Of a stretch of DNA of 32,583 bases, positions 7,818 to 17,700 are shown piece by piece (position 1 is the stretch's first letter; the number at the start of each line of letters is the position of its first letter). A program made the translations under genes and the position numbers. The notes beneath the pieces were generated by a model. It was not told the DNA's origin. It worked only from the letters and a program-made list of their open reading frames with translations, and searched no databases. The stretch covers positions 1 through 32,583 of the forward strand of contig CAYFQH010000023.1 of the NCBI GenBank assembly GCA_964345215.1. Reading direction: 5' to 3'. The stretch is from CAYFQH01 sp964345215. Lineage in GTDB: Bacteria; Bacillota; Clostridia; Christensenellales; Aristaeellaceae.

Positions 7818-7940
7818 CAGAGGCTTATTGATGAAAACGGCATTTTATTGTGCCGTTTTTTTATTGGTAAAGGAGTAATAGAAGATGAAAAAAGTAGCCA
7901 TTGTAATGGGGAGCGACAGCGATTTACCTGTAGTGAATAA
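7767..7940 (+). CDS. Possible 57-residue leader ORF overlapping the terminator and the purE start
   Basis: ATG 7767 lies five bases after an excellent AAAGGAGG. The frame reads MNCGQKNQALSSFLILFQRL and continues through the terminator hairpin (7834-7862), past the purE start codon in another frame, to TAA 7938-7940. I recognise no homologue, and the C-terminal part is just the shifted purE frame, so it may be a regulatory ORF rather than a functional protein. Translation would hold ribosomes over the terminator region, and its SD is inside a predicted helix. Whether it is translated at all is open. Confidence 0.4.
   Translation: MNCGQKNQALSSFLILFQRLIDENGILLCRFFIGKGVIEDEKSSHCNGERQRFTCSE
7834..7862 (+). 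terminator. Intrinsic terminator (attenuator) in the purE leader
   Basis: AAAACGGCA (7834-7842), an 8-base loop and TGCCGTTTT (7851-7859) in a run of seven T. It stands between the promoter and purE, and the purE SD (7869-7874) comes immediately after the T-run. A terminator here can only serve to attenuate the operon. Confidence 0.85.
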
Positions 7941-8382
7941 AGGGATTGAACAGCTTAAAGCTTTCGGTATTTCCTATGAAGTACATATTATGTCTGCTCA
8001 TCGAACTCCAAAAGAAGCCCATGATTTTTCGATACAGGCAAAGACTAATGGCATAGGGGTTATTATTGCCGCTGCCGGTAAAGCAGCCCACTTGGCGGGG
8101 GCCATTGCGGCAAACACGACCTTGCCGGTTATTGGTATTCCCGTTAAATCATCAACCTTAGACGGGCTAGACGCCCTTCTATCCACCGTACAAATGCCAG
8201 CAGGTATTCCTGTGGCTACCGTTGCCATTGATGGGGCTCAAAATGCGGCGATTTTGGCAGCCCAAATACTGGCTTTGGAGGATGAGGCTTTGGCGGCCCT
8301 TTTAGAAAAAGAAAAAGAGAATATGGTCCTTGGGGTGAGGGAAAAAAACAGGAAGCTACAAGAAAAATTGACCGCATTGTAA
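7885..8382 (+). CDS. purE: N5-carboxyaminoimidazole ribonucleotide mutase (class I PurE)
   Basis: 165 residues. Converts N5-CAIR to 4-carboxy-AIR in purine synthesis. Class I features: MGSDSDLP (8-15), the SAHRTP loop with its catalytic histidine (37-42), and LLSTVQMPAGIPVATVAIDG (98-117). The loop that usually reads AGGAAHLPG is here AAGKAAHLAG (63-72), with K for A and A for P; this may affect loop conformation. The SD AAAGGAG lies directly after the attenuator. Class I PurE normally depends on PurK for N5-CAIR, and no purK is in this window. Confidence 0.95.
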   Translation: MKKVAIVMGSDSDLPVVNKGIEQLKAFGISYEVHIMSAHRTPKEAHDFSIQAKTNGIGVIIAAAGKAAHLAGAIAANTTLPVIGIPVKSSTLDGLDALLSTVQMPAGIPVATVAIDGAQNAAILAAQILALEDEALAALLEKEKENMVLGVREKNRKLQEKLTAL

Positions 8383-8431
8383 GCTCAATAGAATGAAAAG
8401 GAACCAAAGCAACAGGTAGGAGAAAAAAGAG

Positions 8432-9844
8432 ATGTGTTTTGAATCGAAGGTACATGAAGAGTGCGGTGTTTTTGGCATTTTCAGCCAAAAGGGTGAGGTT
8501 CTTTCCTCTGCTTATTATGCAATGTATGCTTTGCAGCACCGGGGACAGGAAAGCTGCGGCTTGGCAGTAAACCACCAAGGGGTGATTACAGGCCATAAGG
8601 ATGTGGGGCTGGTAAACGATGTGTTCACCAAAGAGCGACTTCAAAGCCTGCCAGAAGGAAAATTAGCCATTGCCCACTGCCGCTACGGATCACGAAAAAC
8701 CATTAGTCAAAGCAATGCCCAGCCGATGGTGGTAAACCATTTAAAGGGCAACATGGCTTTATGCTATAACGGTAATATTACCAATACGGAAAAGTTGAAA
8801 GAAAAATTTGAACTGGCGGGAGGGATTTTTCATTCAACAACGGCAGTGGAAGTGATTGCCTACACCATTACGAAAGAACGGCTTGATAGCGCCACCATAG
8901 AAGAGGCGGTAGAAAAAGCCATGGCAGTGCTGGAAGGAGCCTACTCCCTGGTGATGATGAGCGCTCAAAAGCTTATTGCTGCAAGGGATCCTTACGGCTT
9001 TAGGCCCCTTTGCCTTGGGCAAACAGAAGACGGTTACGTTGTTGCCAGCGAAAGCTGTGCCTTGGATGCGGCAGGAGCTTCCTTTGTTCGAGATATTAAA
9101 CCTGGGGAAATTGTGGTTGTCAGTCAAGAGGGGATTACCAGCATTCAAACCAAGGCCAAGAAAAAAAGCACCCTGTGTTCTTTTGAGTTTATTTATTTTG
9201 CCCGGCCCGACTCAGTTATTGAAGGGGCCAGCGTACATGGGGCACGCCTTCGGGCAGGGGCCTTTTTAGCCCTTGAACACCCAGTGCAAGCCGATGTGGT
9301 TGTGGGGGTGCCCGATTCGGGGTTAGATGCAGCCATTGGCTATGCTCGTCAAAGCGGCATACAGTATGGCCAGGGCTTTGTAAAAAACCGCTATATCGGG
9401 CGAACCTTTATTCAGCCCGGCCAGCGCCAAGATGCCATTCGTATTAAATTAAATGTAGTTGCCGCAACGGTAAAGGATAAGCGGGTGGTTTTGGTAGACG
9501 ACTCGATTGTAAGGGGCAACACCAGTAAAGTTATTGTGGCCCTGCTTAAAGAGGCTGGGGCCAAAGAAGTACACCTGCGCCTGTCTTCACCGCCGTTTCT
9601 TCACCCTTGCTATTATGGTACGGATGTTGACTCTGCCGAGCACTTGCTGGCTTATAACCACACTATAGAAGAAATGCGCCAAATGATCGGAGTGGACTCC
9701 TTGGGCTTTTTAAGCACCGACGCCGTGGGTATGCTGGCTGAAAACGCCAACTGCGGTTTTTGTGATGCCTGCTTTACGGGGAACTACCCCCTTAAGCCAA
9801 CGGAAGAAAAACGGGCATCCAAGTACGAAAAAGAACTGTCTTAG
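8432..9844 (+). CDS. purF: Amidophosphoribosyltransferase (PurF)
   Basis: 470 residues. First committed step: PRPP plus glutamine to phosphoribosylamine. A ten-residue propeptide (MCFESKVHEE) precedes the nucleophile C11 of the glutaminase domain (CGVFGIF), as in the B. subtilis type that is autoprocessed. The PRPP-binding loop VVLVDDSIVRGNTS is near 350-363. Cysteines near 248 (LCSFEFIYFARPDS), 393 (HPCYYG), 441 and 444 (NCGFCDAC) match the 4Fe-4S ligands of that type, so the enzyme is probably oxygen-sensitive. AGGAG precedes the ATG; TAG is followed directly by TAA. Confidence 0.97.
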   Translation: MCFESKVHEECGVFGIFSQKGEVLSSAYYAMYALQHRGQESCGLAVNHQGVITGHKDVGLVNDVFTKERLQSLPEGKLAIAHCRYGSRKTISQSNAQPMVVNHLKGNMALCYNGNITNTEKLKEKFELAGGIFHSTTAVEVIAYTITKERLDSATIEEAVEKAMAVLEGAYSLVMMSAQKLIAARDPYGFRPLCLGQTEDGYVVASESCALDAAGASFVRDIKPGEIVVVSQEGITSIQTKAKKKSTLCSFEFIYFARPDSVIEGASVHGARLRAGAFLALEHPVQADVVVGVPDSGLDAAIGYARQSGIQYGQGFVKNRYIGRTFIQPGQRQDAIRIKLNVVAATVKDKRVVLVDDSIVRGNTSKVIVALLKEAGAKEVHLRLSSPPFLHPCYYGTDVDSAEHLLAYNHTIEEMRQMIGVDSLGFLSTDAVGMLAENANCGFCDACFTGNYPLKPTEEKRASKYEKELS

Positions 9845-9903
9845 TAAAAAGGGTCCCATCACCAGCAGTAAGGCTCATCATCAACAGTAAAAGGAGAAAA
9901 AAC

Positions 9904-10938
9904 ATGAAAAGTGAAAGCCAAAGCTATAAAGATGCAGGCGTAGATATTACAGCGGGGTATGAAGCAGTTAAACTGATTAAACAGCACATTGCCAAAACGG
10001 TCATTCCGGGAGTTATGGGCGAAGTGGGGGGCTTTGGGGGCTTATTTATGCCAAACCTTAGCAATATAAAAGAACCTGTGCTGGTTTCCGGCACCGACGG
10101 GGTGGGCACCAAGCTAAAGCTGGCTTTTATTATGAACAGGCACAACACCATTGGCATTGACTGTGTGGCCATGTGTGTAAACGACATCATTTGCGCCGGG
10201 GCTAGCCCCATGTTCTTTTTAGACTACCTGGCTTTAGGAAAAAATGTGCCTGCCCAGGTGGAGCAGATTGTGGCCGGCATTGCCAGCGGCTGCCAGCAGG
10301 CAGGCTGTGCTTTAATTGGCGGTGAAACTGCTGAAATGCCTGGATTTTACCCTGTAGGAGAATACGATTTAGCCGGTTTTTCCGTAGGTATGGTAGACCG
10401 GGGTAAGCTTATTGACGGCAGCAGAATTATGCCTGGCGATGTGGTGGTGGCCCTGCCTTCATCCGGTGTTCACTCTAACGGTTTTTCGCTTTTACGAAAG
10501 GTGTTTCAAATTACAGACCAGCAGTCTTTGAATAAATATCAGGAAGAGCTGGGCCATAGCTTGGGAGAAGAACTGCTGACTCCCACTAAAATATATGTAA
10601 AACCTTTGTTGGCCTTAATGGAAAAAACAGAAGTAAGAGGGGTTGTGCACGTGACCGGCGGCGGTTTTTACGAAAACTTCCCCCGTATTTTGCCTGAGGG
10701 AACCAGCTTAAAGATAGACCGGCAGGCGCTTCAAACGCCGCCGATCTTCCCTTTAATTCAAAAAGTCGGCAATATCAGCGAAAAAGACATGTTTAACACC
10801 TTTAATATGGGTGTGGGTATGGGGCTGGTAATGGCTGCCAATCAGGCCCGCACGGCGGTAGACTTTTTGCATAGCCTGGGGGAAGAAGCCTATGTATTAG
10901 GCGAAATCATTTCCGGCAACGGGGAGGTTATTCTTTGA
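9904..10938 (+). CDS. purM: Phosphoribosylformylglycinamidine cyclo-ligase (AIR synthetase)
   Basis: 344 residues, normal length. Closes the imidazole ring of FGAM to AIR using ATP. Family features: SYKDAGVDITAGYEAV at the start, VSGTDGVGTKLKLAF (ATP/substrate loop) near 59-73, the CVNDIICAGASPMFFLDYLA stretch near 90-110, GGETAEMPGFY near 138-148, and HVTGGGFYENFPRILP near 249-264. SD AAAGGAG is eight bases before the ATG. Its TGA overlaps the TTG start of purN. Confidence 0.97.
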   Translation: MKSESQSYKDAGVDITAGYEAVKLIKQHIAKTVIPGVMGEVGGFGGLFMPNLSNIKEPVLVSGTDGVGTKLKLAFIMNRHNTIGIDCVAMCVNDIICAGASPMFFLDYLALGKNVPAQVEQIVAGIASGCQQAGCALIGGETAEMPGFYPVGEYDLAGFSVGMVDRGKLIDGSRIMPGDVVVALPSSGVHSNGFSLLRKVFQITDQQSLNKYQEELGHSLGEELLTPTKIYVKPLLALMEKTEVRGVVHVTGGGFYENFPRILPEGTSLKIDRQALQTPPIFPLIQKVGNISEKDMFNTFNMGVGMGLVMAANQARTAVDFLHSLGEEAYVLGEIISGNGEVIL

Positions 10939-11549
10939 TTAAAACGGCGGTGTTCGTTTCTGGTGGCGGTTCCAACCTTCAGGCCTTGATTGATGAAAAG
11001 CGCAGGGGAAAGATGCCCCATGTGGATCTAAGCCTGGTTATCGCCTCAAATCCCAAAGCCTATGCCATTAAAAGAGGCGAGAAAGAAAATATACCCACCC
11101 TAGTAATCGAAAAAAAAGCCTATTCCAGTCAGGATGAATTTGATCAGGCCCTGCTCGATGCCCTTGAAGAGCATCAAATTGAATTTATTATTCTGGCGGG
11201 TTATTTAAATATTCTATCGCCTTTGATAATTCAAAAATACCCTAAGGGCATCATCAATGTGCACCCAAGTCTCATCCCTTCTTTTTGCGGCAAGGGCTAT
11301 TATGGCCGTAAAGTGCATGAGCAGGCCCTCCACTACGGGGTAAAAGTAACCGGGGCTACGGTTCATTATGTAAACGAAATACCCGATGGAGGAGAAATTA
11401 TTGCCCAAAAAGCGGTGGAAGTTATACCTGGCGATACTCCTCAAACCCTTCAAAAACGAGTTATGGAGCAGGCGGAGTGGGTACTGCTGCCCCAAGGGGC
11501 TCAAGCATGTTGTAAAGAAATTTGGATTAGTAAAGGAGCAAAAACATGA
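10935..11549 (+). CDS. purN: Phosphoribosylglycinamide formyltransferase (folate-dependent)
   Basis: 204 residues. Transfers formyl from 10-formyl-THF to GAR. Phosphate-binding loop SGGGSNLQALI (9-19); catalytic N108 and H110 in INVHPSLIPSF, and D151 in EIPDGGEII. The start is a TTG at 10935, overlapping the purM stop as TTGA, with GGGGAGG at 10921-10927; no ATG fits the conserved N-terminus. Coupled translation with purM is likely. Confidence 0.95.
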   Translation: MIKTAVFVSGGGSNLQALIDEKRRGKMPHVDLSLVIASNPKAYAIKRGEKENIPTLVIEKKAYSSQDEFDQALLDALEEHQIEFIILAGYLNILSPLIIQKYPKGIINVHPSLIPSFCGKGYYGRKVHEQALHYGVKVTGATVHYVNEIPDGGEIIAQKAVEVIPGDTPQTLQKRVMEQAEWVLLPQGAQACCKEIWISKGAKT

Positions 11550-12289
11550 CACTCAAAAACCATAATATGACTTTAAACCAGTATGTATCCGGCAAGGTAT
11601 ACCCAGGCCGGGGGATTTTTATAGGCCAAAGCCAAGATGGGGAGAACATGGTTATTGCTTACTTTATTATGGGGCGCAGCGAAAACAGCCGCAACAGGGT
11701 TTTTGTTCAGGAAGAAAATGGCGGTATAAAAACCCAGGCCTTTGACCCAAGCAAAATGACAGACCCCTCCTTAATTATTTATTCACCCATTAAAATCTTA
11801 AAAAACATGGTGATTGTATCCAACGGGGATCAGACCGAAACCATTTACAATACCCTTTTAGCAGGGGGTAATTTGTTGGATGCCCTTGAAAAACGAACCT
11901 TCGAACCGGATTCGCCCCACTATACCCCTCGCATCAGCGGCCTTGTTACAGGCAGCGATCAGCAGCACCGTTACTACCTTTCAATTTTAAAAGCCCATGA
12001 AGGGGATGAAAGCCAGCTAAGGCGGATGATCTATTCCTATCAAGGCGCTGCGCTGGGAGGCGGGCACTTAATCCACACGTACGATAAAGAACAGCAGGGG
12101 CGTTTGGTTTCATTTCAAGGGGAACCGGTAGCCCTTTGCTTTGAAGGAGATATCAAAACCTTTTCAAACAGCCTTTGGCAAAGCCTAGATAAGGACAACA
12201 AAGTTTCCTTAGCGGTTCAATTTATTCATAAGCAAACCGGGGTGATTCAAACCACCATTATAAACAAGCATCAAGGAAAGGAACAGTGA
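11546..12289 (+). CDS. purO: IMP cyclohydrolase, PurO-like family
   Basis: 247 residues. Would close FAICAR to IMP, the last step of the pathway. It is not the N-terminal domain of PurH but the separate family first known from archaea (PurO, IMP_cyclohyd), recognised by YVSGKVYPGRGIFIG, then AYFIMGRSENSRNRVF near 31-46. Start ATG overlaps the purN stop (ATGA), with AAAGGAG just upstream. It is paired with the transformylase that follows; together they replace bifunctional PurH. The family assignment is from motif memory; the operon position supports it strongly. Confidence 0.85.
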   Translation: MTLKNHNMTLNQYVSGKVYPGRGIFIGQSQDGENMVIAYFIMGRSENSRNRVFVQEENGGIKTQAFDPSKMTDPSLIIYSPIKILKNMVIVSNGDQTETIYNTLLAGGNLLDALEKRTFEPDSPHYTPRISGLVTGSDQQHRYYLSILKAHEGDESQLRRMIYSYQGAALGGGHLIHTYDKEQQGRLVSFQGEPVALCFEGDIKTFSNSLWQSLDKDNKVSLAVQFIHKQTGVIQTTIINKHQGKEQ

Positions 12290-12291
12290 AC

Positions 12292-13467
12292 ATGGGCGAA
12301 ATAGAATTAAAATATGGCTGTAATCCCAACCAAAAGCCGGCAAAAATTTTGATGAAACAAGGGGAGCTGCCCTTAGTGGTTTTAAACGGTAAACCCGGCT
12401 ATATTAACTTTTTAGATGCTTTAAACGGTTGGCAGCTGGTAAAGGAATTGAAAGAGGCTACAGGCTATCCGGCTGCGGCCTCCTTTAAGCATGTAAGCCC
12501 GGCAGGGGCAGCCATTGGCTTGCCATTGAATGAAGTGCTTGAGCAAATTTACTCCATTAAGCCTGGCAGCCGGCTATCACCCCTGGCCTGTGCTTATGCC
12601 AGGGCCCGTGGGGCAGACCGGATGTCCTCTTTTGGGGATTGGATTGCCCTTTCTGATGTGTGCGATGTGGCTACGGCCAGGCTTATCGCTCCTGAAGTAT
12701 CCGACGGAGTGATTGCCCCTAACTACGAGGAAGAGGCCCTTGCCATTTTAAAAAAGAAACGCAAGGGCAACTATAACATTGTTCAAATCGATCCTAATTA
12801 CACGCCGGAACCTATTGAGCACAAACAGGTTTTTGGCATTACCTTTGAGCAGGGCAGGAATGACCTTGTTATTGGCGCAGGCCTTTTAAACAACATTGTA
12901 ACAGACCATAAAACCCTATCTGAAGAGGCGAAGCAGGATTTAGTCATTTCGCTAATTGTTTTAAAATATACTCAGTCAAATTCCGTTTGCTACGTAAAAA
13001 ATGGTCAGGCCATCGGTATTGGCGCAGGGCAGCAATCCCGCATTCACTGTACCAGGCTGGCGGGAGAAAAGGCCGATAAATGGTGGTTCCGGCAGCACCC
13101 TAAAGTGTTAAACCTGCCCTTTTTACCTGTTCTTGGCCGGCCGGACAAAGATAACGCAATTGATGTATATCTTTCAAACGAGGTGGAGGACCTTTTAGTC
13201 GATGGGAATTGGCAAAAGCTGTTTTCTGTAAAGCCTCAGGCCTTAACCAAAGCAGAGATAACCCTTTGGAAAAACCAGCTTCAAAATGTAGCCCTTGGCA
13301 GCGATGCTTTCTTTCCTTTTGGGGATAATATTGAACGGGCTGCCAAAACCGGTGTAAAATATGTGGTGCAGCCCGGGGGTTCCGTAAGGGATGACCAGGT
13401 CATTGAAACCTGTAATCGCTTTGGCATGGTAATGTGCTTTACAGGCATTCGCCTTTTTCACCATTAA
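12292..13467 (+). CDS. purH: AICAR transformylase, stand-alone (equivalent to the PurH C-terminal domain)
   Basis: Formylates AICAR with 10-formyl-THF to FAICAR. About 391 residues; opens with the transformylase motif KYGCNPNQKPA and has SFKHVSPAGAA near 65, SPLACAYARARGADRMSSFG near 99-118 and, near the end, FFPFGDNIERAAKTGVKYVV with PGGSVRDDQV. The cyclohydrolase domain of normal PurH is absent. Start: GTG 12286 overlaps the previous stop as GTGA, but ATG 12292 is better spaced from AAAGGA (12277-12282); either gives nearly the same protein. Such stand-alone enzymes are sometimes called PurV. Confidence 0.92.
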   Translation: MGEIELKYGCNPNQKPAKILMKQGELPLVVLNGKPGYINFLDALNGWQLVKELKEATGYPAAASFKHVSPAGAAIGLPLNEVLEQIYSIKPGSRLSPLACAYARARGADRMSSFGDWIALSDVCDVATARLIAPEVSDGVIAPNYEEEALAILKKKRKGNYNIVQIDPNYTPEPIEHKQVFGITFEQGRNDLVIGAGLLNNIVTDHKTLSEEAKQDLVISLIVLKYTQSNSVCYVKNGQAIGIGAGQQSRIHCTRLAGEKADKWWFRQHPKVLNLPFLPVLGRPDKDNAIDVYLSNEVEDLLVDGNWQKLFSVKPQALTKAEITLWKNQLQNVALGSDAFFPFGDNIERAAKTGVKYVVQPGGSVRDDQVIETCNRFGMVMCFTGIRLFHH

Positions 13468-13482
13468 AAGGAGGCTGTTTTT

Positions 13483-14745
13483 ATGAAAGTGATGATTGTT
13501 GGCGGCGGGGGAAGAGAGCACGCTATTTTACAAAAAATAAAAGAAAATCCGGCTGTAACCCAGCTGTTTGCCCTACCGGGCAACGGAACCATGGCAAAAA
13601 TAGCCACTTGTGTGCCCATTGGGGCTACAGAAATTGAAAAAGCTGTCGAATTCGCCGAAAAAGAACAGATGGATTTTGTGATCGTATCCCCCGATAATCC
13701 TCTTTGCATGGGCTTGGTTGATCTTTTGGAAGCACGAGGCATCAAGGCTTTTGGCCCCAGGAAAGCGGCAGCCAGAATTGAAGGAAGCAAGGTTTTTTCA
13801 AAAAATCTGATGAAAAAATATCATATTCCTACGGCGGATTACCAGGTGTTTGGCTCGGCTGGCGAAGCCAAGGTTTTTGTTGAGCAAACAACTGCGTTTC
13901 CCCTTGTGATTAAAGCCGATGGTTTGGCCTACGGCAAAGGGGTTATAATTTGCCAAAACAAGGAAGAATCACTAAAAGCTGTAAAAGAAATGATGGAAGA
14001 GAAGATTTTCGGTTCTTCCGGCAGTGAAATTGTAATTGAAGAGTTTATGCAGGGCCCTGAGGTATCAGTGCTTTGTTTTACCGATGGAAAAACCATTAAG
14101 CCCATGCTTTCTTCTATGGATTACAAAAGAGCTTATGAAGGGGATAAAGGGCCTAACACCGGCGGAATGGGGGCCATTGCTCCTAACCCTTATTATACAA
14201 AAGAAATTGAAGCCCAGTGTATGAGGGAGATTTTTTTGCCAACCATGAAAGCCTTAAACCAAGAAAACAGCCAGTTTAAAGGCTGCCTGTATTTTGGTTT
14301 AATGCTAACCAGCAAGGGGCCCAAGGTTGTTGAATATAATTGCCGCTTTGGCGACCCGGAAACCCAGTGCATTCTGCCCCTACTCAAATCTGATCTTTTA
14401 ACCATTATGCTGGCTGTTGCTGATGAAGAGCTACATGATGCGGAGGTGCTTTTTAGCAGCACCGACCACAGCTTGTGTGTTTCTCTTTGCAGCAAAGGTT
14501 ACCCTCTGGAATACGAAAAGAGCAAAGAATTGACCATTGCCCCTACTGACCAAAAGGGCTTGTTTGTGTACGACTGCGGAAGTAAAATAGGGGATCAGGG
14601 CAATTTGCTTACAGACACAGGGCGGGTTGTCAGCGTTGTAGGTACGGGTCAAAGCCTGGCCAAGGCCAGGGAAAAGGCTTATCAGGGCATTGGCAGCGTA
14701 CATTTCGAAAATATTTTTTATCGGGGTGACATTGGGCAATTGTAA
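13483..14745 (+). CDS. purD: Phosphoribosylamine-glycine ligase (GAR synthetase)
   Basis: 420 residues, ATP-grasp enzyme joining glycine to phosphoribosylamine. N-terminal loop IVGGGGREHAI; ATP-grasp features PLVIKADGLAYGKGVIIC near 138-155 and IVIEEFMQGPEVSVL near 183-197; NTGGMGAIAPNPYY near 222-235; YFGLMLTSKGPKVVEYNCRF near 270-289 followed by GDPETQ. It has a strong AAAGGAGG site 16 bases after the transformylase stop. Confidence 0.97.
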   Translation: MKVMIVGGGGREHAILQKIKENPAVTQLFALPGNGTMAKIATCVPIGATEIEKAVEFAEKEQMDFVIVSPDNPLCMGLVDLLEARGIKAFGPRKAAARIEGSKVFSKNLMKKYHIPTADYQVFGSAGEAKVFVEQTTAFPLVIKADGLAYGKGVIICQNKEESLKAVKEMMEEKIFGSSGSEIVIEEFMQGPEVSVLCFTDGKTIKPMLSSMDYKRAYEGDKGPNTGGMGAIAPNPYYTKEIEAQCMREIFLPTMKALNQENSQFKGCLYFGLMLTSKGPKVVEYNCRFGDPETQCILPLLKSDLLTIMLAVADEELHDAEVLFSSTDHSLCVSLCSKGYPLEYEKSKELTIAPTDQKGLFVYDCGSKIGDQGNLLTDTGRVVSVVGTGQSLAKAREKAYQGIGSVHFENIFYRGDIGQL

Positions 14746-14783
14746 CCATAGCCGGCTGTTTTACAAGCAGAAAGGGAATTGAA

Positions 14784-17700
14784 ATGGAAAAGATTTACCG
14801 GATATTTGTAGAAAAAAAAGAACCCTTTGCCATAGAGGCTCAAAAACTCATGACGGAATGCAGCGAGGTATTGCAGGTTCAAAACCTTGAAAAAATACGG
14901 GTTCTTTACCGCTACGATGTGCAGAACATCAGCGAAGAACTGTTCGATTATTGCAGGGAAACGGTGTTTTCCGAGCCCCCGGTAGACAATACTTATACCG
15001 CGGTGCCCCAAGACAGCCAAGTGATGATTGCTGTTGAAGCCTTACCCGGCCAGTTTGATCAGCGGGCCGATTCGGCCCAAGAGTGTATTCAACTGATCAG
15101 CCAGGGAGAGCGTCCCATTGTACGCTGTGCCAGCCTTTATTTATTCTACGGAAACATTAGCCTGAAGGACATCGAAAAAATTAAAACCCATTTAATAAAC
15201 CCTGTTGAATCAAGAGAGGCCAAGTTAGAACTGCCCAAAAGCCTTACAAGGGTTGTGCCTGTGCCTGAAAATACCCCTCGGATTAAGGGCTTTATTACCA
15301 TGGATAAAAAAGAATTAAGGGGGTTTTTAGCGGACGAAGGCCTTGCCATGGACGATGAAGATTTGTTTTTTTGTCAGCAATATTTTATCAGCGAAAAAAG
15401 AGACCCTACCTATACAGAAATAAAGGTGATTGATACATACTGGTCTGATCATTGCCGCCATACCACTTTTTCGACTCATTTAGAAAATATAAACATTGAA
15501 GACCCTCTGGTGCATGAAGCTTTTAAGCGTTACCTTGCCATTCGGGAAGACTTAAACTATTCTTCTTCCAGGCCCCTCACCTTAATGGATATAGCAACCA
15601 TTGGCACCAAAAAGTTAAAACAACAAGGGTATTTACAAAATATTGATGAGTCAGAAGAAATTAACGCCTGTTCTATCAATATTACCGTAGCCAGGGATGG
15701 AACAGATGAGGATTGGCTGCTCATGTTTAAAAACGAAACCCATAACCACCCTACAGAAATAGAACCCTTTGGTGGGGCAGCAACTTGTATTGGCGGTGCC
15801 ATCCGCGACCCCCTGTCGGGCCGTACCTATGTGTACCAGGCCATGCGGGTAACAGGGGCGGCCAACCCGCTTACTCCCATCAGCGAAACCTTGCCGGGTA
15901 AACTGCCCCAGCGCAAAATTGTCACTACGGCTGCTAACGGCTACAGCTCCTACGGCAATCAAATTGGCCTGGCAACCGGCTTAGTTGAAGAAATTTATCA
16001 CCCGGGTTACGCCGCCAAACGGATGGAGGTCGGTGCCGTGCTTGGGGCTGCGCCTAAAAGCAACGTGGTACGGGAAGTGCCTGCCCCAAGGGATATTGTG
16101 GTGCTGGTGGGCGGAAGAACGGGTAAGGATGGCCTGGGGGGCGCCACAGGCTCTTCTAAATCCCATACCATGGACAGTGTTGAAACCGGCGGAGCCGAAG
16201 TGCAAAAGGGCAACCCGGTAGTCGAACGCAAATTGCAGCGGCTTTTTAGAAACCCCGATGTAAGCCGCTTGATCAAGCGCTGTAACGATTTTGGCGCCGG
16301 TGGTGTTAGCGTTGCGGTGGGGGAATTGGCCGATGGGCTGATGATAGACCTGAACAAGGTCCCCAAAAAATACGAAGGTTTAAGCGGCACAGAATTGGCC
16401 ATATCCGAAAGCCAGGAACGGATGGCCGTGGTTCTTGACCCTAAGGATGTCCAAGCTTTTTTACAAGCGGCAGAAGTTGAAAACCTGGAAGCCACGGTGA
16501 TTGCTGAAGTTACTCAAAACCCTTATATGATCATGACCCATGAAGAGGATGAGATTGTTTGCCTTTCTAGGGCCTTTTTAAACTCTAACGGAGCCCCTAA
16601 AAAAGCCGATGTAACCGTTGTAAATAAGCCTGTCATTAACCAGCCCGCCACTCCAAAAGGCAGCCTGGAAGAACAGGTCAACCAGTGGATGGGTAAGCTG
16701 AACCATGCAAGCCAGCAAGGGCTAAGCGAAACCTTTGATAGCTCTATCGGGGCTGCCAGTGTGGTAATGCCCTTTGGTGGCAAGCACCAAAAAACGCCCA
16801 CCCAAAGCATGATTGCTAAAATACCCGTTTTACAAGGGGATACAACCACCTGCTCGGTTATGGCTTATGGTTTTAACCCTTATGTATCGGAGCAGTCTCC
16901 TTACTTGGGGGCTTACTACGCGGTGGTAGAGAGCATTGCCAAGGTGGTGGCCAGTGGCCTGCCCCGTAAAAATATCTATCTTACCTTCCAGGAATATTTT
17001 GAACGCCTTAAAAACGAGCCGATCCGCTGGGGTAAGCCCGTTAGCGCTCTTCTTGGGGCTTTGGATGCCCAAATGAACTTTAAAGTGGCTGCCATTGGGG
17101 GTAAGGATAGCATGTCCGGCAGCTTTGAAGAGCTGGATGTGCCCCCGACCCTGATTAGCTTTGCTGTTTCTCACGGAAGTGTAAAGGATGTTTGTACACC
17201 GGAGTTCAAAAAGCCAGGCTCAAAGCTTTATTTGGTTAAAACTGATCCCCTGGAAGATCCCCAAGGCTTTTTAGCCCTTTGCGACCAGATTCATGAAGGA
17301 ATGGGGGAAGGAAAGGTGCTGTCGGCTTATGCCCTGTCAAAAGGCGGTTTAATGGAGGCCCTGTGCAAATCGGCCATGGGTAACCAAATTGGGGCAGAAA
17401 TAACGAACTTGACCCAGGAAGAACTGTTTGCCTGGCAGTATGGCAGCTTCCTGCTGGAAGCAGAAGGAACCTTGGCTTTTGGCAGTTTGATTGGTAAAAC
17501 CCTGGATGAGTATGTTTTGGTGTTTCAAGGCGAAAAAGCTGATCTCCATCAGCAGGAAAAAGCCTATGAGGACACACTAGAATCTGTTTTTCCCCGCTAT
17601 GCCCAAAAAACAACAGAGTCGCTCATGGATCCTAATGCTATAGAAGCTAAAGGCTATAGCTTAAATCACCGTGTAGCTTACAAGGGCAGTATAACCAAAC

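Noticed and set aside
7743..7884. A known riboswitch before purE
   Set aside because: The conserved cores of purine, PRPP/ykkC-type and THF riboswitches are not visible in the roughly 140-base leader; only the helix and terminator described are seen. A covariance search should confirm this.
9845..9903. Short imperfect repeat (CATCACCAGCAGTAA / CATCATCAACAGTAA) between purF and purM
   Set aside because: Too short and degenerate to support a function, with no hairpin or T-run; probably a local duplication.
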